DNA from: Thermoflexibacter sp.
GTDB taxonomy: Bacteria; Bacteroidota; Bacteroidia; Cytophagales; Thermoflexibacteraceae
Reading direction: 5' to 3'
Length of the DNA stretch: 6,076 bases
Assembly (NCBI GenBank): GCA_025455345.1
Contig: JALOMS010000308.1
Span: forward strand, 1-6,076
Part shown: piece after piece, positions 1 through 5,864 of the stretch
Numbering within the stretch: position 1 is the stretch's first letter
Layout: each line of letters begins with the position of its first letter
Notes under the pieces: generated by a model
What the model was told of the DNA's origin: nothing
Database searches by the model: none
What the model saw: the letters and a program-made list of their open reading frames with translations, nothing else
Position numbers and translations under genes: made by a program

Positions 1-307
1 AGGAGCAAGACAGTCCCCCAAGCAATTATTGGAATCTATTATAGCTCCAAGTGCAAAATTTGCCTCTGGTTATGAAATGATTGTTATTACCACGAAAAAC
101 AAAGAAACTATCTCTGGTATAGTAATGGAAGAAAGTAACACAAAAGTAAAACTCAAAATTGGGAAGTCAGATATTCGAGAAATAGACAAAGACAACATCG
201 ATTCACGCAAGACAATCCCTTCTGGTATGCCTCCTATGGGTAATGCTTTGACAAAGAGAGAAATAAGGGACTTGATAGCCTTCTTAAGTAGTCTAAAAGA
301 AGAATAA
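1..307 (+). CDS. C-terminal part of a PVC-type heme-binding (c-type cytochrome) domain protein, 5' truncated
   Basis: The reading frame is open from base 2 through the left edge and ends at TAA 305-307, so the visible 101 residues are only the tail of a longer protein; the TTG at 29-31 is an internal Leu codon, not a start. The tail matches from memory the end of the 'putative heme-binding domain' first noted in Pirellula and Verrucomicrobium (TIGR02603): LLESIIAPS, then SGYE, a beta-rich section with KETISGIV and a polar stretch, then SGMPPMGNALT and REIRDLIAFLSSL. In this family a CxxCH heme site lies upstream of such a segment; it is outside the window, so heme binding is inferred. A Met in the MPPM segment would be the likely axial ligand. 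Such domains usually end large periplasmic proteins that carry electrons from sugar or alcohol oxidation. It is convergent with the xylan cluster and so is not part of that operon. Confidence 0.75.
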   Translation, partial: GARQSPKQLLESIIAPSAKFASGYEMIVITTKNKETISGIVMEESNTKVKLKIGKSDIREIDKDNIDSRKTIPSGMPPMGNALTKREIRDLIAFLSSLKEE

Positions 308-309
308 TG

Positions 310-363
310 ATAAGTACATGAGCATTGTTATTGTAAAATATGCTTTTTTGCTCATGTACTTAT
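310..363. terminator. Bidirectional stem-loop terminator between convergent genes
   Basis: The arms 310-324 (ataagtacatgagca) and 349-363 (tgctcatgtacttat) are a perfect 15-bp inverted repeat around a 24-base, T-rich loop. It starts two bases after the stop of the cytochrome-like gene and ends two bases before the stop of the minus-strand membrane-protein gene. For + strand transcripts the 3' arm runs into TTTT at 363-366. On the minus strand the following T-run is poor, so termination there rests mainly on the long stem. The position between two converging stops makes a shared terminator the simplest reading. Confidence 0.75.
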
Positions 364-365
364 TT

Positions 366-995
366 TCATACTTTCTTTAAAATGAACATTATTAAATCCA
401 CAATAAGTTTTACAATTAGAAAAATCAAAAACGCACTTCCTCCATTGATATGCGCTCCTGCAAGCACAGACAGGAAGAAGGGTATAATGCGCGGGTAAGG
501 CGTAAACATCATTGTCCCAATGTTGGGAGGATTGATTTTGTCCATTCGGAGATGCTTAAAAAAAAGAAGTAACTGACTAACAAAGAAAAAGATAAGAGCA
601 ATATGATAAAGATATTGTATAGGGATAAAAGATAATTGGCTAATATAGGAATCAGTCTTGTCTTTTTCTTTCAAATTCATAAAAATAAAAGGTGTAAAAA
701 GTAGAAGTGCTACATGAAAAATGCCATAGTGAACCGCAAAAAAGAAAGCCATCCCAATATTAATCTTTGAATTGGGACTTACTGCCTCTCCATTTAAAGT
801 AAAGTTTTCTGTATTAAATTGCTTCAGTAGCAATATCCTCAAGAAATGAAAAAAGCCAATAATAACACTTTGCAGCCAATAGGCAATAATAATCATCATC
901 GCCGTAACCCAGTGAGTCTGATAATCTATGATAAGTAGCAGATTAGCTAATAAAATTAACCAAAAAGCATAATTTTTAAAAATTTGTTTGTCCAT
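366..995 (-). CDS. DUF6498-like multi-pass inner-membrane protein
   Basis: This is a 209-residue hydrophobic protein of unknown function. About six membrane segments can be seen, near residues 9-25, 30-52, 80-105, 123-146, 168-184 and 187-206. The polar loop 58-79 and the charged loop 107-117 (LKEKDKTD) separate some of them. Recognisable motifs are YWLQSVIIGFF (39-49), FFFAVHYGIFH (84-94), MMFTPYPRI (162-170) and a C-terminal KLIVDL. The pattern of a YW-x-x-S-V-I-x-G motif, an HYG motif and a PYxRI motif fits the DUF6498 family as I remember it, but no function is known to me for it. The start ATG 993-995 has no Shine-Dalgarno sequence, only an A-rich lead, which is normal in this phylum. 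The gene follows the symporter by 65 bp and may be read from the same transcript. A lone TAAATTTG (minus strand, 1050 to 1043) could be a -7 element of its own promoter, but no TTTG lies at the right distance. Confidence 0.65.
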   Translation of the reverse strand: MDKQIFKNYAFWLILLANLLLIIDYQTHWVTAMMIIIAYWLQSVIIGFFHFLRILLLKQFNTENFTLNGEAVSPNSKINIGMAFFFAVHYGIFHVALLLFTPFIFMNLKEKDKTDSYISQLSFIPIQYLYHIALIFFFVSQLLLFFKHLRMDKINPPNIGTMMFTPYPRIIPFFLSVLAGAHINGGSAFLIFLIVKLIVDLIMFILKKV

Positions 996-1060
996 ATCTT
1001 TGTAGACTTTTATTCGTTCTTGTGATTAATTCAGTAATTGAGCAAATTTAGATGAATCAC

Positions 1061-2734
1061 TTACCAAAAATAGACATACAAAAATAAGAGAGTGAAAAAT
1101 ACTAAACCCGCTCCCCACGCAAAGCCCCTATCAACTTTGAACATTTGTGCGTCGATTTCCAATCCCTTGTGCGATGGGTTCATTATTCCTGTAATCCAAA
1201 TCGCCAATGTGCAGTAAATAAATACAAAACCCATGCGGTCGAGAAAAGGAATTTCATGTACTCCTTCTGCGTTGGGGTAAGAGAAGCCTGATTCGTACAA
1301 GAAAGCCAAATCAACACCCATATTAGGCAGGAATTTTAGTAGGACAGACATCAAAAATCCACCTATAATAGCCAAAACAGCACCCAAAGAATTAGATTTT
1401 TTCCAGAAAAAGCCCCAAATGAATACTGCAAAAATACCGGGCGACATGAATCCTGTGTACTCTTGAATGTATTGGAATCCACCTTTTTTGTCAATGCCCA
1501 TAAACGGCGAAATCACGACTGCCAAAATCATAGCAACTACAACAACAATTCTTCCTACTACTACCAAATGAGCCTCATTGGCATCTGTCTTGAAGTAGTG
1601 TTTGTAAATGTCCAAAGTAAAAATTGTAGAAATAGAATTGGCTTTCCCTGCCAAAGAAGCCACGATTGCGGCGGTCAGTGCGGCAAAAGAAAGCCCTTTT
1701 AAGCCCACGGGGAGCAAACTTAAAAGCACCCCATAGGCATTGTCTGGGTTGAGCGTACCATCAGAGCCTAACATCTTTTGAGAAAAATCTCCATATCCAT
1801 CTTTGTAAAGTACATAAGCCGCAATACCAGGTAATACGACAATAATGGGCATGAGCAGTTTCAAAAATGCCGCAAATAAAATCCCATTTCTTGCTGTTTT
1901 TAAGTCAGCACCCAAGGCTCTTTGTGTAATGTATTGATTACAACCCCAATAGTTTAGATGGACTATCCACATGCCTCCCAATACGACACTTAGCCCAGGC
2001 AAATCCATATAATTTGGATTACTCTTGTCTAAAATCATGTGGAAATGGTCATCAGCTTCCTGCCTCATAGCCTTCAATCCTTCCATGATTCCCTCCAATC
2101 CATTGTGCATAGAAACCAACTCAATTGCCAAGTAGGTAGTTGCCAAGCCACCCAAAATCAAGAAAAAGACCTGAATGACATCAGTAAACCCAATAACTTT
2201 CATGCCACCAATCGTAATGAAAATAGCAAAAATAGCCAAACCAATCATACAAGTATAAATATCTATGCCTGACAAAGTACCAATCGCAATAGCTCCCAAA
2301 TATAGAATAGAAGTAAGATTGACAATGATATAAAGCAATAGCCAAAAGATAGCCATGATAAGGCTTACAGAGGAATTATAGCGTTGGGTAATATATTGAG
2401 GCATGGTAAATATCTTGTTTTTCAAGTAGATAGGCATAAAAAAAATAGCTATAACTATCAAAGTCGAGGCGGCAAGCCATTCGTAAGTCGCAATAGTTAG
2501 ACCCATTTTAAAACCTGAACCAGACATACCTATAAACTGTTCTGCGGAGATATTAGAGGCGATGAGTGAAGCTCCTATTGCCCACCAAGTAAGAGAACCC
2601 TCTGCTAAGAAAAAGTCTTTGGAAGAAACTTCTTTTGCTTTTTTCTTTTGATAAATCCAATAGCCATAGCCAGCTACAATAATAAAATAAAAGATAAATA
2701 CCAAATAATCAAGTGTTTGTAATCCCTGTTGCAT
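1061..2734 (-). CDS. SSS-family sodium/sugar symporter, close to vSGLT
   Basis: This 557-residue protein should import a monosaccharide with Na+ across the inner membrane. It has the length and about 14 membrane segments expected for the solute:sodium symporter family, and it follows Vibrio vSGLT closely throughout. The segment 51-74 carries WAIGASLIASNISAEQFIG, the counterpart of the vSGLT TM1 core. From recalled vSGLT positions, sugar-site residues N64, Q69, E88, K294 and Q428 correspond to N61, Q66, E85, K292 and Q424. Gate residues M73, Y87, Y263 and F424 correspond to M70, Y84, Y262 and F420. The Na2-site residues A62, I65, A361 and S365 are kept as A59, I62, A356 and S360. Two sugar-site positions differ: Asn260 is His259 and Ser91 is Ala88, and Tyr262 is Asn261. 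This suggests a substrate other than galactose; xylose, arabinose or glucose are possible given the neighbours. The gene starts 20 bp after the oxidoreductase stop, so co-transcription is likely. Confidence 0.93.
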   Translation of the reverse strand: MQQGLQTLDYLVFIFYFIIVAGYGYWIYQKKKAKEVSSKDFFLAEGSLTWWAIGASLIASNISAEQFIGMSGSGFKMGLTIATYEWLAASTLIVIAIFFMPIYLKNKIFTMPQYITQRYNSSVSLIMAIFWLLLYIIVNLTSILYLGAIAIGTLSGIDIYTCMIGLAIFAIFITIGGMKVIGFTDVIQVFFLILGGLATTYLAIELVSMHNGLEGIMEGLKAMRQEADDHFHMILDKSNPNYMDLPGLSVVLGGMWIVHLNYWGCNQYITQRALGADLKTARNGILFAAFLKLLMPIIVVLPGIAAYVLYKDGYGDFSQKMLGSDGTLNPDNAYGVLLSLLPVGLKGLSFAALTAAIVASLAGKANSISTIFTLDIYKHYFKTDANEAHLVVVGRIVVVVAMILAVVISPFMGIDKKGGFQYIQEYTGFMSPGIFAVFIWGFFWKKSNSLGAVLAIIGGFLMSVLLKFLPNMGVDLAFLYESGFSYPNAEGVHEIPFLDRMGFVFIYCTLAIWITGIMNPSHKGLEIDAQMFKVDRGFAWGAGLVFFTLLFLYVYFW

Positions 2735-2754
2735 GACTTTTACTGTTTTGTTTG

Positions 2755-3855
2755 TTAATACTTTATCATTACTTTTTTCCCATTTTTTGCAATAGACTTG
2801 TAAATTGCTTCTATAATTTTCATGTCTTTTAAGCCCTCTTCCCCATCACAGTTGGGATGAGGCGTATTGTTCAAAATACAATCTGCCATGCCTGTCATTT
2901 GAACTGTTTGGTGCGTTACAACAGGCTGATTTACTTCTCCTTTATTTGTTCTGGCTTTGAGAGGTCCGTAACCAAAAGCGGGAGATAGCTCAAAAGAATC
3001 TTTCTCTCCACCCACGTAGAGTCTATCAAAATTATTAAAATTATAAGTAGTTGCACAGTTGGCTACTATGCCACTTGGGAAGCCCATCTGCCAAGTGATG
3101 GTTTCATCTACTTCTTTAAACTTCACTAAATCAGTTTTTTGCTCTTGTGCTATTACCCAAATAGGGTCTTCGCCTGTGGCATATCTTGCCCCATTGATTG
3201 CATAAATACCTACGTCCATCATAGCCCCACCCCCTGCGTGTACTTTTTCCAAACGCCATTGCGTAGGGTCGCCAATTTTGAAACCCATGGTCGCATTTAC
3301 AAATAAGATTTTCCCTAATTCTCCTGATGTTCTCATTCGTATCAGCTCGCGTGTAAATGGCTCAAAATGTAGGCGATAACCAATAAAAAGTTTGACATTG
3401 GCGGCTTTGCAAGCGGCAATCATTTCCTCTGCTTCTTTGACGGTAACTGACATTGGTTTCTCACAAATGACGTGTTTGCCTGCTTTGGCGGCTTTGAGCG
3501 TGTGAGGGTGATGTAGGGCATTGGTAGAGGTTACATAGACGACATCAATATCTGGATTATTTTTCAAATCATCAAAAGTTTCATAAGAATAGCAGTTTGT
3601 CTTGGGGAAATTGTACTTCTTAGACCATTCTTCTAACTTCGCAGGTGTGCCTGAAATCGCCCCGGACACTACACAGTTCGGACAATCTTTCATTGCGTCA
3701 GCCACTCTACGCGCATAGCTACCCAAGCCACAAAACGCAACCCTTAACTGTCGGTCAGCTTTGGGATAAGCATTGAGTTCATTGAAGCTACTTACAAGCG
3801 GTAAAATGGCAGAAGTAGCGGTTATTTTCTTCAAAAAATTACGACGTGTTGTCAT
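2755..3855 (-). CDS. Tat-exported Gfo/Idh/MocA oxidoreductase, GFOR-like
   Basis: The 366-residue product begins with a twin-arginine signal: TRRNFLKK at 3-10, then the weakly hydrophobic ITATSAILPLV, with likely cleavage near NA-YP (28-31). It should therefore be exported folded with its cofactor. The Rossmann domain has GLGSYA at 43-48. S68 and K73 in SGTPAK match the spacing of the two residues that hold the NADP 2'-phosphate in Zymomonas glucose-fructose oxidoreductase. The EKP motif is E132-K133-P134, and GGGAMMDVGIY at 208-218 supplies the likely catalytic Asp214 and Tyr218 with Lys133. GYRLHFEP (159-166) and the C-terminal GEEGL-x-D motif also match GFOR. An oxidation of an aldose to its lactone, perhaps coupled to reduction of another sugar, is inferred from this likeness; Caulobacter aldose-aldose oxidoreductase is a relevant relative. 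Unlike Zymomonas GFOR, there is almost nothing between the signal and the first beta strand. The gene lies 61 bp after the xylanase and 20 bp before the symporter. Other Gfo/Idh/MocA specificities remain possible. Confidence 0.85.
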   Translation of the reverse strand: MTTRRNFLKKITATSAILPLVSSFNELNAYPKADRQLRVAFCGLGSYARRVADAMKDCPNCVVSGAISGTPAKLEEWSKKYNFPKTNCYSYETFDDLKNNPDIDVVYVTSTNALHHPHTLKAAKAGKHVICEKPMSVTVKEAEEMIAACKAANVKLFIGYRLHFEPFTRELIRMRTSGELGKILFVNATMGFKIGDPTQWRLEKVHAGGGAMMDVGIYAINGARYATGEDPIWVIAQEQKTDLVKFKEVDETITWQMGFPSGIVANCATTYNFNNFDRLYVGGEKDSFELSPAFGYGPLKARTNKGEVNQPVVTHQTVQMTGMADCILNNTPHPNCDGEEGLKDMKIIEAIYKSIAKNGKKVMIKY

Positions 3856-3916
3856 GTTTTGATAACTGTTTTGAGTGAAAATTAAAACAATAAGTATGTG
3901 ATTTTGAAGTGATTTT

Positions 3917-4999
3917 TCAAAACTTTACTACTTCCCAAAAGGCTTTCTTGGGTTGATAGTTTTGGTCAAAAAGTAGTGGAAAATCCTTGCGCCCTCGCAC
4001 AGGAAAATTGTCTAACCAAGATGACTTATCTGACAAATTCCAGAATGTAACTCCTGAAATTTTGTCCTTGTGTTTGCGGAATATCTCGAATAACATTTTG
4101 TAATGAGCGGCTTGTTTGTCATTCATGGCAGGTGTAAATTCTGCCTTATCATTGCCTTTGCGCTCGCGACTTTCATGCTCTTTGGAATAAACCGAAACAT
4201 CTAACTCCGTAATTTGTACTTTTAATCCCAAACTTGCAAACTTGGTAATAGATTCTTCTAATTCTTGGGCGGTAGGTTCGTACAAAGACCAATGCCCTTG
4301 CAAACCTACGCCATGAATAGGTACTCCTTTTTCTTTCAGTCCTTTGACAAGTTGGTAAATTTTTTCTCTTTTTTCCTTATTTTCCGTATTGTAATCATTG
4401 TAAAAAAGTTGGGCGTTGGGGTCGGCTTCGTGAGCATAACGAAAAACTAATTCTATATAGTCTTCTCCTATAATTTCATAAAACTTCGTCTTGCGATAGA
4501 TTTCTGTACCGCCATCAGGGACAGCTTCATTCACTACGTCCCAGGCATAAATAGCTCCTTTATAGCGATTTACCACCTCAAAAATGTGTTTTTTCATGCG
4601 GGCTAATAAAACATCTCTGCTGACTTGTTTCCCTTCCGAATCAACAAACAACCAATTGGGAGTTTGGGTATGCCAACAAAGCGTGTGTCCCCTGAGTTTC
4701 AAGCCGTTTTTTACTGCAAACTCTGCTATTTTATCCGCAGGCTCCCAATTGTAACGGTTTTCTTCGGGGTGAATGGGTCCCATTTTCATTGCATTTTCCG
4801 CCGTCATGCTGTTAAACTGTGCCAAAATCAAATCTGCCTCTGCGCCCGCTTCCATCATACGAGGGGCAACCGCTACTCCTATGGGGAAATAATCTTTGTA
4901 ATAATCTTTTAACCCTTTGGCATTGGGGGTTTGTGAAAAAACAGAACACAAACAGACCCAATAAAAAATAAAAGTTAATGCTATTTTTTTCATATTCAT
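3917..4999 (-). CDS. Secreted GH10 endo-1,4-beta-xylanase
   Basis: This is a complete 360-residue, single-domain GH10 enzyme that should cut the beta-1,4-xylan backbone by a retaining mechanism. A signal peptide is visible: KK at 4-5, a hydrophobic core at 6-21 and likely cleavage after FS at 21-22, before Gln23. There is no clear lipobox, no carbohydrate-binding module and no type 9 secretion tail, so the enzyme is probably periplasmic or released by another route. The (beta/alpha)8 landmarks are all present: MTAENAMK (65-72), RGHTLCWH (103-110), WDVVNEAV (153-160) with acid/base Glu158, YNDYN (200-204), GLQGHW (232-237), ITELDVS (263-269) with nucleophile Glu265, and VTFWNLSD (317-324), the form with Asn after the Trp common in Bacteroidetes. 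The start ATG 4997-4999 gives MNMKK; the Met at codon 3 is an alternative that changes nothing. It follows the SDR gene after a 110-bp gap, the largest in the cluster, which holds a candidate promoter. Confidence 0.95.
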   Translation of the reverse strand: MNMKKIALTFIFYWVCLCSVFSQTPNAKGLKDYYKDYFPIGVAVAPRMMEAGAEADLILAQFNSMTAENAMKMGPIHPEENRYNWEPADKIAEFAVKNGLKLRGHTLCWHTQTPNWLFVDSEGKQVSRDVLLARMKKHIFEVVNRYKGAIYAWDVVNEAVPDGGTEIYRKTKFYEIIGEDYIELVFRYAHEADPNAQLFYNDYNTENKEKREKIYQLVKGLKEKGVPIHGVGLQGHWSLYEPTAQELEESITKFASLGLKVQITELDVSVYSKEHESRERKGNDKAEFTPAMNDKQAAHYKMLFEIFRKHKDKISGVTFWNLSDKSSWLDNFPVRGRKDFPLLFDQNYQPKKAFWEVVKF

Positions 5000-5040
5000 A
5001 TATTTATAAGATTTACTATTTGAAATATCTTACATTCAAT

Positions 5041-5085
5041 CCCTCATTTTTAGGCGCAAGACCTACATATCATTTGTGATGAGGG
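5041..5085. repeat. 7-bp inverted repeat upstream of the xylanase (operator or leader stem candidate)
   Basis: CCCTCAT at 5041-5047 and ATGAGGG at 5079-5085 are perfect inverted copies separated by 31 bases. The loop contains two shorter pairs: TAGG 5051-5054 with CCTA 5062-5065, and ATCA 5069-5072 with TGAT 5077-5080, the latter competing with the outer stem for two bases. No T-run follows it in the direction of the genes, so it does not look like a terminator for the SDR gene. It could be a two-half-site operator or a structured leader; a 7-bp match over this span could also be chance. Confidence 0.35.
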
Positions 5086-5089
5086 CAAA
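5058..5089 (-). promoter_or_regulatory. Candidate Bacteroidetes-type promoter for the xylanase
   Basis: On the minus strand TTTG (5089 to 5086) is followed after exactly 20 bases by TAGGTCTT (5065 to 5058). The known Bacteroidetes consensus is TTTG, 19-21 bases, then TAnnTTTG. The -33 part and the spacing fit, while the -7 part has two mismatches. Transcription would begin near 5050, giving a leader of about 50 bases before the xylanase ATG. One half of the CCCTCAT/ATGAGGG repeat lies between the two boxes and the other in the early leader, as an operator might. Confidence 0.3.
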
Positions 5090-5109
5090 TTTTTTCTTTC
5101 AAACTTTGA

Positions 5110-5859
5110 TTAGAATCCTATTGCATTTCCTCCATCTACCCTCAAAGAAACTCCTGTAATGTATTTGGCATTTTCTGAAACCAAAAAAAGTGCCGCCTCT
5201 CCAATATCTGCGGTTTCTCCTAAGTAGCCCATAGGAGTACGAGAAAGCACTTTCTGCTTGCGCTCTGGGTCGCTATTGAGTGCTTTTGCTGACATATCAG
5301 TAGCTATGAACCCTGGTGCAATTGCATTTACCCTAATGCCATGAGGAGATAGCTCCGTTGCCATTGCTTTGGTCATACCCTCAATAGCGGATTTGGAAGC
5401 AGTATAGGCGATTACTTTAGGTAAGCCGTACATTGCCGCCATAGAGCTAATATTGAGAATATTTCCCGCTTTTTGGAGCAACATTTTTTTGATTACTTCT
5501 CTGGATATAGCAAATAAGCTGGAGAGATTGGTATGGAGTATGGTTTGAAAATCCTCATCACTTACCTCTACCAACTCTTTTTTCATGTTAATTCCTGCAT
5601 TATTTACTAAAATATCTATTTTCCCATATTGCTGATAAATCTCTTCTATCAAAGCAGGGATTTTAGATAATTCATTCAAGTCAAAAGAGATGGTTTTACA
5701 CAACGCTCCTAATTCTTTTTTTGCTTGTTCCAATTTTTTCTCATTCCGACCAATAATAATGGTAAGTATTTGATTTTCAGTTAGTTTTTTGGCAATTGCC
5801 AGCCCAATACCTGAACCACCACCTGTTACGATTGCTATCTTATTTGTTTCCATATCCAT
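5110..5859 (-). CDS. SDR-family NAD(P)-dependent sugar/alcohol dehydrogenase
   Basis: This 249-residue protein is a complete classical short-chain dehydrogenase, cytoplasmic because it has no signal sequence. The cofactor motif is TGGGSGIG at 12-19, NNAG is at 86-89, and the catalytic tetrad is Asn111, Ser139, Tyr152 and Lys156 (YTASK). IAPGFIATDM at 180-189 and a C-terminal VDGG complete the fold. Arg38 directly after the second strand (IIIGRN) favours NADP(H), though this is only a tendency. The closest general types are 2-deoxygluconate/gluconate dehydrogenases and FabG-like enzymes; the sequence alone does not settle the substrate. Its place between two xylan-degrading glycosidase genes argues for a pentose, aldonate or uronate substrate rather than fatty-acid synthesis. 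The ATG 5857-5859 starts 5 bp after the GH43 stop, so the two are almost certainly co-transcribed. The Met at codon 3 is an alternative start. Confidence 0.9.
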   Translation of the reverse strand: MDMETNKIAIVTGGGSGIGLAIAKKLTENQILTIIIGRNEKKLEQAKKELGALCKTISFDLNELSKIPALIEEIYQQYGKIDILVNNAGINMKKELVEVSDEDFQTILHTNLSSLFAISREVIKKMLLQKAGNILNISSMAAMYGLPKVIAYTASKSAIEGMTKAMATELSPHGIRVNAIAPGFIATDMSAKALNSDPERKQKVLSRTPMGYLGETADIGEAALFLVSENAKYITGVSLRVDGGNAIGF

Positions 5860-5864
5860 TAGTT

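Noticed and set aside
885..905. Short ATA/ATC trinucleotide run that looked like a microsatellite
   Set aside because: It encodes the hydrophobic MMIIIA stretch of a membrane segment in the 366-995 gene and is explained by codon use.
1043..1050. TAAATTTG on the minus strand as a -7 promoter box for the DUF6498-like gene
   Set aside because: It fits TAnnTTTG, but the nearest upstream TTTG is 14 bases away instead of 19-21, and such 8-mers are common in AT-rich DNA. It is kept only as a remark in the gene entry.
1022..1060. GTGATT/AATCAC inverted repeat just after the symporter stop, considered as a terminator
   Set aside because: Only 6 bp of mostly weak pairs span a 27-base loop, and no T-run follows in the direction of transcription.
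1463..2272. Plus-strand open frames of 77-79 codons opposite the symporter gene (1463-1702 and 2039-2272)
   Set aside because: They lie fully antisense to a well-supported transporter, have compositions rich in Asn, His, Ser and Cys as expected of reverse-strand shadows, and show no known domain.
2735..3880. Shared CAAAACAGT before both the symporter and the GFOR-like gene, considered as a common regulatory site
   Set aside because: It is a single short A-rich match in two leader regions of an AT-rich genome, where A-rich starts are normal; there are too few copies to support a site.
4265..4912. Plus-strand open frames of 61 and 95 codons opposite the xylanase gene (4265-4450 and 4625-4912)
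   Set aside because: They are antisense to conserved GH10 catalytic-core sequence and show no recognisable motif or start signal.
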